This document shows, in pieces, positions 1 to 10,217 of a stretch of 64,000 bases of DNA. This DNA comes from Microbulbifer sp. HZ11 (GTDB lineage Bacteria > Pseudomonadota > Gammaproteobacteria > Pseudomonadales > Cellvibrionaceae), in NCBI RefSeq assembly GCF_000708675.1, contig NZ_JELR01000001.1, positions 682,001 to 746,000 on the forward strand, written 5' to 3'. The translations under genes were made by a program, and so were the position numbers. The notes below the pieces were generated by a model. That model saw only the letters and a list, made by a program, of their open reading frames with translations, was not told the origin of the DNA and ran no database searches. Within the stretch, counting starts at the first letter, position 1. Each line of letters starts with the position of its first letter.

Positions 1-2
1 CC

Positions 3-695
3 ATGCGCGGTATTCGCCGATTGCACGCACAACCAAAGAAGAAGGCCAAAGCCCTCCGCCCGGAACATATTGCCGCCCTCGCACGACATATCCGTAGCAG
101 CCCGGAAAGCCATAAAAGCCGCCGGGACCTGGCGCTGGTGCTGATGGCCTATTTCGGAGCCTTTCGCCGTAGCGAGCTGGTTTCAATCCGGGTGGAAGAT
201 CTGAGGTGGGAAGAAGATGGCCTCATCGTATTTTTACCCCGGTCAAAAACGGACCAAACCGGAGAAGGTATGGAACGCGCACTCCCCTTTGGCACGCCGG
301 ATGTTTGCCCCCTGAGGGCGCTCAGACGCTGGCTGGAGCACGCACTTATTGAACGGGGCCCGGTTTTTCGCGCCGTTACACGTTGGGACCGGGTTCAGGA
401 AAAGCCTCTGAATCCTGGGGCGGTGAATCACATCCTTAAACAGCTTGCGACCGCCTGCGGGTTCGACTTTGTCGATGCCCTGAGTAGTCATAGTTTCCGG
501 CGCGGCATGTCGACTTCGGCGGCCCGGGCAAAGGTAGACTTTGAGCTGATCAAGAAACAGGGCGGCTGGAAGAGTGATGCGACGGTCTGGGAATATATTG
601 AGGAGGGACAGCGGATGACAGACAACGCAGCCAGCACCCTCATGGAAAACCTGGCCGTGAAACTAGCGGAACTGGAACGCGAATCGGGGCCATGA
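3..695 (+). CDS. Tyrosine recombinase/integrase, C-terminal catalytic part (cut by window edge)
   Basis: Catalytic domain of a phage-integrase-family site-specific recombinase, which cuts and rejoins DNA through a covalent phosphotyrosine. The family's catalytic set is visible: Arg55 (in FRRSEL), Lys82 (RSKTD), His163 and Arg166 (HSFRRG), Trp189 (GGWKS) and nucleophile Tyr198 (WEYIEEG). The usual N-terminal SAM-like core-binding domain is missing, so the ATG at position 3 is probably internal and the gene most likely continues left of the window. No attachment repeat or cargo gene is visible to the right, where a housekeeping-type channel gene follows. It could be an integron-like, phage or transposon-borne recombinase; the sequence here does not tell which. 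Confidence 0.85.
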   Translation: MRGIRRLHAQPKKKAKALRPEHIAALARHIRSSPESHKSRRDLALVLMAYFGAFRRSELVSIRVEDLRWEEDGLIVFLPRSKTDQTGEGMERALPFGTPDVCPLRALRRWLEHALIERGPVFRAVTRWDRVQEKPLNPGAVNHILKQLATACGFDFVDALSSHSFRRGMSTSAARAKVDFELIKKQGGWKSDATVWEYIEEGQRMTDNAASTLMENLAVKLAELERESGP

Positions 696-856
696 GCCCC
701 AAAACCAGAGCCATCCCCTGAGCCTTTCCCAGCAACAAGCATTGCGGCGTTTTCCTCCCATCGGCTACACTGCCGCCTGAAATTTCGCCCACCCCAAACC
801 TGCACGCCATACTTAGGCTCTCGACCTGGCAATGATTGTTTCTGCCGGAGGAAGCC

Positions 857-1771
857 ATGGCACTGGCGGCAAACCCTACCGATTACCGATTGACCGAGCC
901 CTTCATGAACAGCGAATTCATTCGCCCTTTATTAGACAGCCAACTAGCCTGGAGCCTGGTGTTAATCGCCGGCATAATTCTGATCCGCTACCTGCTGACA
1001 CACGCTTTTCGCAAAACCAGCTGGGCCCGTCAGGATATTCGCCGGCGGGTGCATATGGTGCACAATTTCGGCAATCTCATCATGGTGATCGGGCTGTTTG
1101 CGATCTGGGTGTCCGAATTGCGCAATTTTGCCCTGTCTATCGCCGCCTTTTCTGTGGCAATCGTAATTGCGCTGCGTGACGTGGTGCAGTGCCTGGTTGG
1201 AGGTATCTATCAGGCCGGCATGCGCTCCTTTACCATTGGCGACTGGGTCAAGATTGGCGAGCAATTTGGTGAGGTGATCGACAATAATTGGCTGAGCACA
1301 ACCTTGCTGGAGATCGACCCGCACGGTCTGGGCAACGGCTACACAGGAACCACACTGTATGTACCAAACAGCGTGTTCTTTTCCCAACCGGTGAAAAACC
1401 TGAACTTTATGCGCCGATATATCGAGCACACATTTTCGATCGTGCGCGAAAGCAAAGGCGAGAACCCGTTTGCCATTAAAGCGTTTATTACCGAGCGTGT
1501 TCTGGAACACTGCGAGTCGTTCAAAGATGTAGCAGAACGCTACTGTAAACTGATTGAAAGTCGCATGGGGGTCGATCTCGCCGGTACCGAACCCAAGATT
1601 AAGATCACCACCAGCGAGCTCGGGCACGATGTACTCACCATCACCCTGTTCTGTCCCCGAGAAGACGCCACCGACATCGAGCAAAAAGTGACCGAAGATT
1701 TTTACCGCTTCTGGTACGGCCCCAAATCTGCGGTCACCGAGGCACCGGTCCTGCCTGTCTCCGGGAGCTAG
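857..1771 (+). CDS. MscS-family mechanosensitive channel protein
   Basis: Small-conductance mechanosensitive channel family, inner membrane; such channels open under membrane tension to release solutes after osmotic downshock. Of 304 residues, the first third has hydrophobic segments, and the pore-lining helix and beta domain follow (the stretch with GDWVKIGEQFGEV, then the conserved LYVPNS motif). The ATG at 857 is preferred because GGAGGA lies at 847-852; an in-frame ATG at 836 has no such site. The 3' end overlaps the convergent anti-sigma gene by 4 bp. Whether this member gates under tension or has a different role cannot be read from sequence. Confidence 0.85.
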   Translation: MALAANPTDYRLTEPFMNSEFIRPLLDSQLAWSLVLIAGIILIRYLLTHAFRKTSWARQDIRRRVHMVHNFGNLIMVIGLFAIWVSELRNFALSIAAFSVAIVIALRDVVQCLVGGIYQAGMRSFTIGDWVKIGEQFGEVIDNNWLSTTLLEIDPHGLGNGYTGTTLYVPNSVFFSQPVKNLNFMRRYIEHTFSIVRESKGENPFAIKAFITERVLEHCESFKDVAERYCKLIESRMGVDLAGTEPKIKITTSELGHDVLTITLFCPREDATDIEQKVTEDFYRFWYGPKSAVTEAPVLPVSGS

Positions 1772-2007
1772 ACCTCGCCGCCATCGGACCCGGAGCCCGA
1801 ATCAGCGGATTGTTTATCGGTCCGCTGACCCGCGTCAGATTTAGCGTAGGCCTTTGCCAAGTCGCGCAGTGTGCCCATCTGCCGGCCAAAATTCCGGCAA
1901 CCGCGGCACATCATGAGATGTACCTTGAGACCCAACTTTTCCCGTGGACTCAGCTCCCGCTCCATGCGTTCAGATAGCAATCGCGTGGCCTGCTTACAGT
2001 TCATCAT
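1768..2007 (-). CDS. Zinc-finger anti-sigma factor (zf-HC2/ZAS type)
   Basis: Predicted cytoplasmic 79-residue anti-sigma factor. It carries the ZAS signature Cys4, His30-x3-Cys34-x2-Cys37, which in the family binds zinc and grips region 2/4 of the partner ECF sigma factor, often with redox or metal control. There is no transmembrane helix, so it should act as a soluble sensor. It overlaps the stop of the upstream sigma gene by an ATGA junction (2004-2007), so the two are translationally coupled. The C-terminal tail is Ser/Gly/Asp-rich and probably disordered. The trigger signal is unknown. Confidence 0.8.
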   Translation of the reverse strand: MMNCKQATRLLSERMERELSPREKLGLKVHLMMCRGCRNFGRQMGTLRDLAKAYAKSDAGQRTDKQSADSGSGSDGGEV

Positions 2008-2663
2008 GACGCTGCCTCCCCACGATCGTTCGAGTCAAACCAGCCATTTTCCAGGCATTCTCGCAATCGCAGGCGCGCACGATACAGAATGACATGCAGA
2101 TTGCTGGTCGAAAGTGACAACTGATCGCAGATCTCATCCGACTCCAGCTCGATAAATTCACGCATCATAAATACCCTCGCCTGCTGCTCTGGTAGCCCAT
2201 TCAGGCATGCATCGAACACCCGCCAGAAATGGTCACTGTGTACCCCTCCCTGGGGACCAGACCAATCGCGCGGGCGTTCAGCCTTGTGCCAGTGCCCGGC
2301 GTGATTGAACAGAATTTCGGAAAACTCCTGCTCCCGGTGCTCATCGTCCCCAAGCTCGCTGGTGGCGATGACTTTCTGCCGATAGCGCAGAAGATCGGTG
2401 ATCTTGAACTTGAGAATAGAAAACACCCAGGTTCGCAACGCCGACTGGCGGCGAAAAGAGTCCGCGTTCTTGAGTGCACCCGCCAAAGCTTCCTGTACAG
2501 CATCCTCCGCCAGATGGTCATCCCGTAGCTGCAAGCGGGCGAACTTCAGCATCTGCTGACGCAGCTCGGTGACGAACTGCGGGTCTTGCAGCGCGGTTCC
2601 TACCGCGTCAGGCTCAGGGGTATGGCCTGTGCTGTCGCGAATATCGGGCGTACTGTCGGTCAT
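2004..2663 (-). CDS. ECF-type RNA polymerase sigma factor
   Basis: Sigma-70 family, extracytoplasmic-function class, about 219 residues. Region 2 is visible (EDAVQEALAGALKNADSF, then RTWVFSILKFKITDLLRYRQ) and region 4 near the C terminus (LPEQQARVFMMREFIEL... ATSN-type helix-turn-helix). The reading frame is open further upstream to about 2936, but ATG 2663 gives a normal ECF length and avoids running through the modA promoter region, so I chose it. It has a mildly long N-terminal leader of about 30 residues before region 2. The gene is divergent from modA and coupled to the zinc anti-sigma gene. The promoters it reads were not identified. Confidence 0.85.
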   Translation of the reverse strand: MTDSTPDIRDSTGHTPEPDAVGTALQDPQFVTELRQQMLKFARLQLRDDHLAEDAVQEALAGALKNADSFRRQSALRTWVFSILKFKITDLLRYRQKVIATSELGDDEHREQEFSEILFNHAGHWHKAERPRDWSGPQGGVHSDHFWRVFDACLNGLPEQQARVFMMREFIELESDEICDQLSLSTSNLHVILYRARLRLRECLENGWFDSNDRGEAAS

Positions 2664-2713
2664 CGGTAATACTCGTAAGGGATGGCCATGGCGGGCACCA
2701 CATGATTTAGTCG

Positions 2714-2719
2714 TATAAT
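2714..2719 (+). promoter_or_regulatory. Candidate -10 box upstream of modA
   Basis: A perfect TATAAT lies 48 bp before the modA start. No good -35 hexamer sits 16-18 bp upstream, and no clear ModE palindrome is seen, so this is only a candidate extended or activated promoter. Confidence 0.4.
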
Positions 2720-2766
2720 GCGCTACATTCTTACACTTCACCATCAGTGCGGCCAGGAGAGCAGTC

Positions 2767-3600
2767 GTGGCGAGTAGGCCTATACAGTACCGGATGATCA
2801 GCCGGGCGAGCGTCGCACTGGTTGCACTGTCGGCACTTCTGCGATGCTCTGCTACCCTGGCTGAAGAGATCACTCTCGCCGTTGCCTCTAATTTTTCCGC
2901 CCCCATGACCGAGATCGTAACGGCATTTGAGTCCACCTCCGAGCATAGGGTGCGCGTCGCCTTCGGCTCTTCCGGAAAACTGCTTGCCCAGATTCAGCAC
3001 GGGGCACCATTTGAAGCCTTTTTTTCTGCAGACCAGGACAAAGTCTCCTATCTGATTAGCGCGGGATCCGCCGATCCCGCCAGCCGTATTACTTATGCGC
3101 GGGGCCGACTTATTCTGTGGACGGCAAATAGCACGCTCGCCGGCGGTGAGCGCCAGGCTCTCGAATCTGGCGCCTTTCGCCATCTCGCCATTGCCAACCC
3201 GAGGCTGGCCCCTTATGGCGCTGCAGCTATGGAGGTATTGCACGCTCTGAAACTCGAAGACGAGACCAGGGCGAAACGGGTTGTGGGTGAAAACATTGCG
3301 CAAACGTATCAATACGTCGCCAGTGGGAATGCGCAACTGGGATTTATCGCGCTGTCACAGGTATTTCTCAACGGTAATCTGACCGCGGGCTCTGGGTGGA
3401 TCGTGCCCGATACTTTGCACCAGCCCATTCGTCAGGATGCGGTTATTCTGCAGCGTGACCGAGAACAGGGAAGGCGCACCGCAACGGACGCATTCTGGGC
3501 CTTTTTCCAGGGACAGCAGGCGCAGCGTATTATTGAACGCTACGGCTACCGGGTTGGGACCCCAACACAGACCCCGGTGGAGAAAGTAGATGCTGGGTGA
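2767..3600 (+). CDS. modA: Molybdate ABC transporter periplasmic binding protein
   Basis: Binds molybdate (and usually tungstate) in the periplasm and delivers it to ModB. The 277-residue product has an N-terminal signal peptide of about 32 residues (hydrophobic [10 protein letters not shown], likely cut after TLA) and the family start of the mature protein ([14 protein letters not shown], with the FGSSGKL motif that contributes ligand-binding serines). The GTG start at 2767 is preferred because AGGAG at 2755-2759 precedes it by 7 bp. It is the first gene of modABC, with modB starting 11 bp before its stop. Divergent from the ECF sigma gene. Confidence 0.93.
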   Translation: MASRPIQYRMISRASVALVALSALLRCSATLAEEITLAVASNFSAPMTEIVTAFESTSEHRVRVAFGSSGKLLAQIQHGAPFEAFFSADQDKVSYLISAGSADPASRITYARGRLILWTANSTLAGGERQALESGAFRHLAIANPRLAPYGAAAMEVLHALKLEDETRAKRVVGENIAQTYQYVASGNAQLGFIALSQVFLNGNLTAGSGWIVPDTLHQPIRQDAVILQRDREQGRRTATDAFWAFFQGQQAQRIIERYGYRVGTPTQTPVEKVDAG

Positions 3601-4282
3601 ATCCGATCTCACCGCAATCTGGCTGACGCTAAAGCTCGCCGGAACGGTGACCCTGCTTTTGTTGATCCTCGGCACTCCGCTGGCCTACTGGCTGGCAAAC
3701 ACCCAATCCCGCTGGAAGGGCCCGGTGAGCGCCGTGGTTACCCTGCCGCTGGTATTGCCGCCGACGGTGCTGGGATTTTATCTGCTCATTTTTATGGGCC
3801 CCGCAGGCCCCATGGGGAAACTTACCGAGTCCCTCGGGCTCGGCACGCTGCCATTTACCTTCGCCGGTCTGGTTTTTGCTTCACTGCTCTACTCCATGCC
3901 CTTTGTCGTCCAGCCTATTCAGAATGCGATTGAAGCCCAGGGCCGCAGGCACGCGGAAGTCGCGGCTACGTTGCGCGCTGGCCCCTGGGACCGCTTCTGG
4001 CATATCACACTGCCACTGGCGAAACCCGGTATCGTTACGGCAACGGTGCTGGGCTTTGCGCATACCGTGGGCGAGTTCGGCGTTATTTTGATGATCGGTG
4101 GCAATATCCCCGGCGAAACCCGCGTGGTTTCTGTGCAGATTTACGATCATGTCGAAGCGCTGGAGTATGCCCGTGCGCATTGGCTCTCTGCGGCGATGCT
4201 CGTATTTTCATTTACCGTACTGTTGGCCCTGTACACTCTGCAGCGTCGCCACGCAGCATTGAGGTGGCGGTATGGCCCATAA
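3590..4282 (+). CDS. modB: Molybdate ABC transporter permease
   Basis: Inner-membrane channel subunit of the molybdate importer, 230 residues with about five or six hydrophobic helices. The EAA loop that docks on ModC is seen around residues 105-130 ([20 protein letters not shown]). The start overlaps the end of modA by 11 bp and its stop overlaps the modC start by 11 bp, as expected for a tightly coupled operon. Confidence 0.93.
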   Translation: MLGESDLTAIWLTLKLAGTVTLLLLILGTPLAYWLANTQSRWKGPVSAVVTLPLVLPPTVLGFYLLIFMGPAGPMGKLTESLGLGTLPFTFAGLVFASLLYSMPFVVQPIQNAIEAQGRRHAEVAATLRAGPWDRFWHITLPLAKPGIVTATVLGFAHTVGEFGVILMIGGNIPGETRVVSVQIYDHVEALEYARAHWLSAAMLVFSFTVLLALYTLQRRHAALRWRYGP

Positions 4283-5417
4283 CAAGCGCCCCCCACAAAA
4301 TGTGATCGCCGGACGTTTCTTACTGCCGCTACGGGACAGCACGGGCGGCGAGCCGTTTACACTCGACGTTGATTTCGAAATACCCGGCCATGGGGTTACC
4401 GGTATCTTCGGGCCATCGGGCTCAGGAAAAACCACGCTTCTGCGCTGTATCGCCGGCCTGCAGCCCTGTGAAAATGCCAGTCTTTTGGTGAACGGCACCT
4501 GCTGGCAGTCACCGGATAGCCGCGACAGCAGGCTTGCGGTTCACCGGCGTCCACTGGGATATGTATTTCAGCAACCCAGCCTCTTCCCACACCTCACCGC
4601 CGAAGGCAATCTGTCATTCGCCCGCAAGCGTGCCGCGCAGACGGTCACCGACCAAGAATTCGATGAAATCGTGGCACTGATGGGGATAGCACCATTACTT
4701 TCCCAACGACCAGATGCCCTGTCTGGCGGTGAGCAGCAACGGGTTGCCATTGCCCGCGCACTACTGGTAAAACCCGAGCTTCTGCTGATGGATGAGCCGC
4801 TTGCGGCACTGGATCAGGCCCGCAAGCGGGAAATTTTGCCTTACCTGGAAAAGCTGCATCGCTCCCTCGACATACCCATTCTCTATGTCAGTCACTCCAT
4901 CGAGGAAATTGCCCGTCTTGCCGACCACTTACTGCTTCTGGAGAACGGCCGAATCCAGTGCGCGGGTGCGGCCACCGAATTGCTGTCGCGCACGGATTTC
5001 CCGGTGCAGGTAGGCGATGACCTGGGGGTATTGCTGGGTGCAGAAGTCATGGACCGAAACCCTGAGTGGAATTTGATGCGCGCAAGATTTGGAGGCGGCG
5101 AGCTGTGGCTACGAGACAGTGGTGAGTCCGTTGGTGAGCAGCTTCGCGTTCGAATCCTCGCGCGGGATGTAAGCCTGACCCTGGAGGAAGATCAGCAATC
5201 CAGCATCCTGAACCGGCTACCAATGTGTGTGGATGAAGTATCCGCAGATTCAGACCCGGCGATGGTGTTGGTGCGACTGCGCCCCCGCAACATAACGGGC
5301 AGTGAAAAGCATTCCTGTGTTATTGCGCGGATTACCCGGCGATCATCTCACCTGCTTGAACTTGAAAAAGGCACTGCCGTGTGGGCCCAGATCAAATCTG
5401 TGGCGATCGTACGTTGA
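4272..5417 (+). CDS. modC: Molybdate ABC transporter ATP-binding protein
   Basis: ATPase subunit of the molybdate importer, 381 residues. Walker A GPSGSGKT at 47-54, Q-loop near 100, signature LSGGEQQR at 150-157, Walker B LLLMDEP at 170-176 and switch His208 are all intact. The C-terminal third is a TOBE/MOP-type domain, which in this family senses bound oxyanion. Last gene of modABC; the convergent efflux operon terminator follows. Confidence 0.93.
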   Translation: MAHNKRPPQNVIAGRFLLPLRDSTGGEPFTLDVDFEIPGHGVTGIFGPSGSGKTTLLRCIAGLQPCENASLLVNGTCWQSPDSRDSRLAVHRRPLGYVFQQPSLFPHLTAEGNLSFARKRAAQTVTDQEFDEIVALMGIAPLLSQRPDALSGGEQQRVAIARALLVKPELLLMDEPLAALDQARKREILPYLEKLHRSLDIPILYVSHSIEEIARLADHLLLLENGRIQCAGAATELLSRTDFPVQVGDDLGVLLGAEVMDRNPEWNLMRARFGGGELWLRDSGESVGEQLRVRILARDVSLTLEEDQQSSILNRLPMCVDEVSADSDPAMVLVRLRPRNITGSEKHSCVIARITRRSSHLLELEKGTAVWAQIKSVAIVR

Positions 5418-5445
5418 GCAAGACGTAACTGCCGAACACAAAAAA

Positions 5446-5473
5446 GGCCGGGCTGCTTTCGCGATGCCCGGCC
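5446..5473 (-). terminator. Intrinsic terminator of the RND efflux operon
   Basis: GGCCGGGC (5446-5453) pairs with GCCCGGCC (5466-5473). On the minus strand the stem is followed by a run of T (complement of the A run at 5440-5445), so it ends transcription coming from the efflux permease gene. On the plus strand there is no T run after it. Confidence 0.8.
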
Positions 5474-5498
5474 AAAGGTTTACAGACTTAACATCGGT

Positions 5499-8400
5499 CT
5501 ACGCGGGTTCTGAGCGTCGCTCGGCGCGCTCCGCTTCGATCCCGAGCTTACCGACAAAATTTTCGCCTTCGGTGCTCGCCACCGTTTTGCCGAACAACTT
5601 CTGTACCACGACAAAAAATAGCGGGATAAAGAATATACCCAGCAGTGTGCCCACAATCATGCCACCGAGCACGCCGGTACCGATGGCCTGCTGCGCACCC
5701 GAGCCCGCGCCGGACGCAATTGCCAACGGCAACACACCAAGACCAAAGGCCAGCGAGGTCATAATGATCGGGCGCAGACGGTCGCGTACCGCCGCCATTG
5801 TGGCTTCAATCAGCTCCATACCGGCTTCCAGGTTCTGCTTGGCAAATTCCACGATCAAAATAGCGTTTTTACTGGTAAGCCCCACGGTCGTGAGCATCGC
5901 CACCTGAAAATAGATATCGCGTTCGAAACCGCGCAGGTTACTGGCGACGATCGCACCGAGAATACCCAATGGCGCCACCAGCAGCACGGCGGTGGGCACC
6001 GTCCAGCTTTCGTAGAGTGCCGCCAGGCACAGGAATACGATCAATACCGACAGCGCGTACAACAACGTGGTCTGCGACCCGGCCTGCTGCTCCTGATAAG
6101 ACAGTGCGGTCCATTCAAGGCCGAAGCCTTCCGGCAACTGGCTGACCAGACGCTCCATCTCTGCCATGGCGTCACCGGAGCTCACCCCAGGTGCACCCTG
6201 CCCCTGAATCTGCACAGCGGGCACGCCGTTATAGCGTTCAAGACGCGGCGAACCGTAATCCCAGTCAAACGTCGCGAAGGAAGACACCGGGACCATCTCA
6301 CCGTTACTGTTGCGCACTGACCATAGACGGAAGTCTTCCGGGTTCATACGGAACGGCGCATCGGCCTGTATGTACACGCGCTTGATCCGGCCGCGATCGA
6401 TAAAATCATCGATATATTGGCCACCCCAGGCAACCCCAAGGGTGTTGTTGATATCACCAATGGACACGCCGAGCGACGCCGCTTTGGCATTGTTAACCTT
6501 CAACTTGAATTGGGGCGTATCTTCCTGACCATTCGGGCGCACACCGGCCAGCAGAGGACTCTGGGCAGCCATACCCAGCAGCTGGTTGCGGGCATTGATC
6601 AGCGCCTCATGCCCCTGGTTCGCGTTATCCTTCAGATACATGGCGAAGCCGGCCGAGGTGCCCAATTCCGGCAAAGCGGGTGGAGAGAACGCATAGGCAA
6701 TGGCGTCCTTGATCTGACTCAGGGCACCCATACCGCGCATGGCGACGGCACCAGCCTGCTCCGATTCCTCCTCACGCTCGTCCCAGTCCTTCAGTTTGAT
6801 AAACGCCATGGCGTTATTCTGGCCACTTCCGGCAAAGCTGAAGCCCTGCACCGAGAAAACAGATTCAACCAGATCGGACTCATTATCGAGAAAGTGGTTT
6901 TCCAATTTCTCAACCGATTCCATAGTGCGTTCCTGGGTCGCGCCCACCGGTGTCTGTACCAGTGAGAAAAGCACACCCTGGTCTTCTTCCGGCAGGAAGG
7001 AACTCGGCGAGCGAACAAACAGAAACACCATCAACGCGCTCAGTAGTGCGAAGATCACCATGAAGCGCCCACTGCGAGCAAGAATGCCCCGCACACCGCG
7101 CTGATAGGATGCCGCGCTGCGATCGAAGTTGCGGTTAAACCAGCCGAAGAAGCCCTTTTTGGTACCGTGGTCACCGGGCTTCAACATGGTGGCGCAGAGC
7201 GCTGGGGTAAGTACGATGGCGACGATGACCGAGAAGGTCATGGCGGCGACAATCGTGGCAGAGAACTGGCGATAAATAATACCCGTCGAGCCATCCATAA
7301 ACGCCATGGGTACGAATACCGCGGACAACACAACACCAATGCCGATCAGAGCACCGGTAATCTGTTTCATGGATTTCTTGGTGGCTTCCTTCGCCGACAG
7401 CTTTTCTTCGTGCATCACACGTTCGACGTTTTCCACCACCACGATGGCGTCATCGACCAGCAGGCCGATCGCCAGCACCATCGCAAACATGGTGAGCATA
7501 TTCACCGAGAAACCGAGTACCGACAGAACGCCAAAAGTACCCAGCAGCACGACGGGAACCGCGATCGTGGGAATAATGGTAGCGCGCAGGTTCTGCAGGA
7601 ACAGCAACATCACCAGGAACACCAGAATAACCGCCTCAACCAGTGTCTGGATAACACCCTTGATAGACACCTCAACAAACGGCGTGGTGTCGAAAGGAAT
7701 AACCGTCTTCAGGCCCGTGGGGAAATTCGGCTCCAGTTCTGCCAGCTTTTGCTTCACCGCTTCGGCTGTTTCCAGCGCATTGGCACCGGTCGCCAGGGAG
7801 ATGGCCACACCGGTAGCGGGCGCGCGGTTGTAGCGGGTCAGGAAGTCGTAGCTTTCGGTACCCATTTCAACCCGCGCGACATCCCCCAGGCGCAATACCG
7901 ATCCATCGGAGTTTGCCCGCAACACGACATTGCGAAACTCTTCCGGTGTCTGCATGCGGCTTTGCGCGGTGATACTTGCGGTGAGTTGCTGCCCCTCTAC
8001 TGCCGGTGTCCCACCCAGGCTACCAATCGCAACTTGCGAGTTCTGGTTTTGTACCGAGGCGATGATGTCCGTAGGTGTCAGTTTATAAGCATCCAACTTG
8101 TTCGGGTCCAGCCAGATGCGCATGGCGTATTTGGACCCAAACACCTGAATGCTGCCCACACCAGGCACCCGGCTGAGGGGGTCTACCAGATTGGATACCA
8201 CATAATCGGCGATATCCTCTTTCTTCATACTGCCGTCAGTGGACACGAAACCCGCCACCATCAGGAAGCCCGCCCGGCCCTTGCCGACGGTGAGCCCCTG
8301 CCGCTGTACGATTTCCGGCAACAGCGGCATCGCCAGCTGCAGCTTGTTCTGAACCTGTACCTGGGCAATATCTGGGTCGGTACCATTGGCAAACGTCAGA

Positions 8401-8672
8401 GTCACTTCCGCAGTACCAATAGACTGACTGGTAGCCGACATGTACAGAAGGCCATCAAGGCCTTTCATGTTCTGCTCGATTACCTGAGTCACCGAGTCTT
8501 CGATGACTTTCGCCGAGGCACCGGGATAGGCACCAGTAATGGAGACCACCGGTGGCGCAATATCCGGGTATCGCTCTACCGGCAATTTACTGATCGCGAG
8601 ACTGCCAAACAGCATCACGACGATGGCGATCACCCAGGCAAAAATCGGGCGATCGATAAAGAAACCTGCCAT
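5499..8672 (-). CDS. RND multidrug efflux permease, HAE1/AcrB-MexB type
   Basis: Inner-membrane proton/drug antiporter of an AcrAB-TolC-like pump, 1057 residues, the normal size for HAE1 permeases. The start [17 protein letters not shown] is typical, as is the transmembrane-4 motif [16 protein letters not shown] with the two adjacent aspartates needed for proton relay, and TM10-12 near the C terminus. Two large periplasmic loops are present. It lies 5 bp downstream of the adaptor gene and shares its operon. No outer-membrane TolC-type gene is in the operon, so the pump must use a channel encoded elsewhere. Substrates cannot be predicted. Confidence 0.95.
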   Translation of the reverse strand: MAGFFIDRPIFAWVIAIVVMLFGSLAISKLPVERYPDIAPPVVSITGAYPGASAKVIEDSVTQVIEQNMKGLDGLLYMSATSQSIGTAEVTLTFANGTDPDIAQVQVQNKLQLAMPLLPEIVQRQGLTVGKGRAGFLMVAGFVSTDGSMKKEDIADYVVSNLVDPLSRVPGVGSIQVFGSKYAMRIWLDPNKLDAYKLTPTDIIASVQNQNSQVAIGSLGGTPAVEGQQLTASITAQSRMQTPEEFRNVVLRANSDGSVLRLGDVARVEMGTESYDFLTRYNRAPATGVAISLATGANALETAEAVKQKLAELEPNFPTGLKTVIPFDTTPFVEVSIKGVIQTLVEAVILVFLVMLLFLQNLRATIIPTIAVPVVLLGTFGVLSVLGFSVNMLTMFAMVLAIGLLVDDAIVVVENVERVMHEEKLSAKEATKKSMKQITGALIGIGVVLSAVFVPMAFMDGSTGIIYRQFSATIVAAMTFSVIVAIVLTPALCATMLKPGDHGTKKGFFGWFNRNFDRSAASYQRGVRGILARSGRFMVIFALLSALMVFLFVRSPSSFLPEEDQGVLFSLVQTPVGATQERTMESVEKLENHFLDNESDLVESVFSVQGFSFAGSGQNNAMAFIKLKDWDEREEESEQAGAVAMRGMGALSQIKDAIAYAFSPPALPELGTSAGFAMYLKDNANQGHEALINARNQLLGMAAQSPLLAGVRPNGQEDTPQFKLKVNNAKAASLGVSIGDINNTLGVAWGGQYIDDFIDRGRIKRVYIQADAPFRMNPEDFRLWSVRNSNGEMVPVSSFATFDWDYGSPRLERYNGVPAVQIQGQGAPGVSSGDAMAEMERLVSQLPEGFGLEWTALSYQEQQAGSQTTLLYALSVLIVFLCLAALYESWTVPTAVLLVAPLGILGAIVASNLRGFERDIYFQVAMLTTVGLTSKNAILIVEFAKQNLEAGMELIEATMAAVRDRLRPIIMTSLAFGLGVLPLAIASGAGSGAQQAIGTGVLGGMIVGTLLGIFFIPLFFVVVQKLFGKTVASTEGENFVGKLGIEAERAERRSEPA

Positions 8673-8677
8673 TTCAA

Positions 8678-9880
8678 TTACCCCTTGCTGGCGTCGTTCT
8701 GCGGCTTACCTGCAGTTTCATTTTTGGGCGCCGGCAGATCCACCGGTGCGGGGGCTGCCGCCTCTCCCGGATTTACCACCACCCCCGGGCGGATTTTCTG
8801 CAGACCTTCGACGATCACCCGATCACCGGCCTTCAAACCACTCTCCACCAACCAGTTGCTGCCAACGGTCTGGGAAACCTGAACCGGACGCACTTCCACA
8901 GTGTTGCCTTCGCCGACCACCATGGCAGTGGTATTACCCTTCGGATCCCGCGCAATACCCTGCTGTGGAACCAGTACCGCGTTGTCGCGCTGACCACTAC
9001 CTACCGATGCGCGCACGTACATGCCGGGCAACAGCAGGTTATCCGGGTTCGGCACCACTACCCGCAGGCGCACGCTGCCGGTGCTCGGGTCCACACTCAC
9101 TTCAGAGAATGCGAGTTTTCCAGCGTGGGGATAGGGACTGCCGTCTTCCAGCAGAATGGTTACGGGCAGGTCGTCGGTTTCCTGCATACTGCCCGTGGCC
9201 AGTGCCTTGCGTAGATTCAGCAATTCGCTGACCGACTGGGTGAGATCCACATAAATCGGGTCCAGCTGCTGGATTGTTGCCAACGGTGCCGCCTGATTGG
9301 TTGTCACCAGTGCGCCCTGAGTCACTGAGGAAATCCCGATGCGGCCGCTGATCGGTGCACTGATACGGGCAAAATCCAGCATCACCTTGGCGCGCTGAAC
9401 CGCGGCTTTCGCCGATGCGACATCTGCTTTCGCCTGTTGCAGTGCAGCAATGGCGGAGTCGTTGTCCTGCTTGCTCACTGCACCGGTCTTTACCAGTTCT
9501 TGGGTGCGATCTGCCTGCAGCTTCGAGACACTCAGTGTGGCCTGGGCACGCTCCAGAGAGGCTTTGGCACTGTCATAATCCGCCTGGTAGCGGGCATCAT
9601 CCAGCTGATACAGAGCACTGCCGGCTTCCACCAGCCCTCCTTCCTTGAACAGCTGATCCTTGACGATGCCATCCACCTGGGGACGAACTTCCGCCACCTT
9701 GAAGGCACTGGTGCGACCGGGAAGCTGTCGGGTCAATGTGACTGGCTGCGTATCCAGCGTGACGACGGTGACCTGCGGCGTGTGTCCCTGCATGGCGGGC
9801 TGTTTTTCTCCGCAGGCTGCTAGCAGCGCTACGGCAAGCAACAGACTGCCGGAGATCAACGACTTCTTTTTGTGCAACAT
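8678..9880 (-). CDS. RND efflux periplasmic adaptor lipoprotein, AcrA/MexA type
   Basis: Membrane fusion protein linking the RND permease to an outer-membrane channel, 400 residues. A lipoprotein signal ends at LLAAC with lipidated Cys23, followed by Gly-Glu-Lys. The order is barrel-sandwich half, long alpha-helical hairpin (Ala/Gln/Lys-rich, about residues 100-170), second half of the lipoyl domain, beta-barrel and membrane-proximal domain. ATG 9880 is chosen since AGAGG lies just upstream and it begins directly with the signal peptide; the frame stays open 36 bp more. Regulated by the operator and leader at 9881-10149. Confidence 0.93.
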   Translation of the reverse strand: MLHKKKSLISGSLLLAVALLAACGEKQPAMQGHTPQVTVVTLDTQPVTLTRQLPGRTSAFKVAEVRPQVDGIVKDQLFKEGGLVEAGSALYQLDDARYQADYDSAKASLERAQATLSVSKLQADRTQELVKTGAVSKQDNDSAIAALQQAKADVASAKAAVQRAKVMLDFARISAPISGRIGISSVTQGALVTTNQAAPLATIQQLDPIYVDLTQSVSELLNLRKALATGSMQETDDLPVTILLEDGSPYPHAGKLAFSEVSVDPSTGSVRLRVVVPNPDNLLLPGMYVRASVGSGQRDNAVLVPQQGIARDPKGNTTAMVVGEGNTVEVRPVQVSQTVGSNWLVESGLKAGDRVIVEGLQKIRPGVVVNPGEAAAPAPVDLPAPKNETAGKPQNDASKG

Positions 9881-10051
9881 GACGACCTCTTGATTGCGTC
9901 CATACCGGTGCCACATGGCACCACCGCGATTGATAACAGGAAAAACGGCGCCCCTCAGGCGAACCTGAGCGGCGGTCGTAGAAGAGCGTGACGGGGTGAC
10001 TGAAAGACCCGCTCAGTGTATTGGCCCCATAGGGGCAAGTATGAAAAACCC

Positions 10052-10089
10052 TTGCCGGACTGACCTGACTTTCAGCGACAGTCCGGCAA
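10052..10089 (-). terminator. Terminator-like hairpin in the efflux operon leader (candidate attenuator)
   Basis: An 11-bp perfect stem, TTGCCGGACTG (10052-10062) with CAGTCCGGCAA (10079-10089). Read toward the adaptor gene it is followed by GGGTTTTTC, which is intrinsic-terminator form, yet it sits between the predicted promoter and the start codon at 9880. A competing 6-bp pairing, GGCAAG (10034-10039) with CTTGCC (10051-10056), would break it. Other small hairpins lie at 10024-10036 and 9954-9969. Confidence 0.5.
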
Positions 10090-10097
10090 CTGAGGCG

Positions 10098-10126
10098 ATT
10101 TAAATACATTCATGAATGAATATCAA
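10098..10126 (-). promoter_or_regulatory. Predicted promoter of the RND efflux operon
   Basis: On the minus strand TTGATA (10121-10126) and TTAAAT (10098-10103) are separated by 17 bp. One of the two palindromic operator units lies in the spacer, so a bound repressor would block polymerase. Confidence 0.5.
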
Positions 10127-10149
10127 CTATTTATTCATTCATGAATGTA
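10105..10149. promoter_or_regulatory. Inverted-repeat operator between the efflux operon and its TetR gene
   Basis: Perfect 18-bp inverted repeat: TACATTCATGAATGAATA at 10105-10122 and its reverse complement at 10132-10149, spacer 9 bp. Each arm itself contains the 12-bp palindrome CATTCATGAATG (10107-10118 and 10136-10147). The position, between divergent repressor and pump genes, is the standard one for AcrR/TtgR-type operators. Confidence 0.75.
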
Positions 10150-10217
10150 AAGTAAGATCGGCCATCTTAGCGATGCGCCAGAACCCCGTCGCGCAGTACC
10201 TTTCATCAGGATTCGAT

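Noticed and set aside
7167-8882. 571-codon open frame opposite the RND permease
   Set aside because: His/Gln/Arg-rich composition typical of an antisense shadow; the permease on the other strand is unmistakable.
9597-10109. 170-codon minus-strand frame beginning in the efflux operator
   Set aside because: Overlaps the adaptor gene in another frame and shows no domain; its start lies within the leader.
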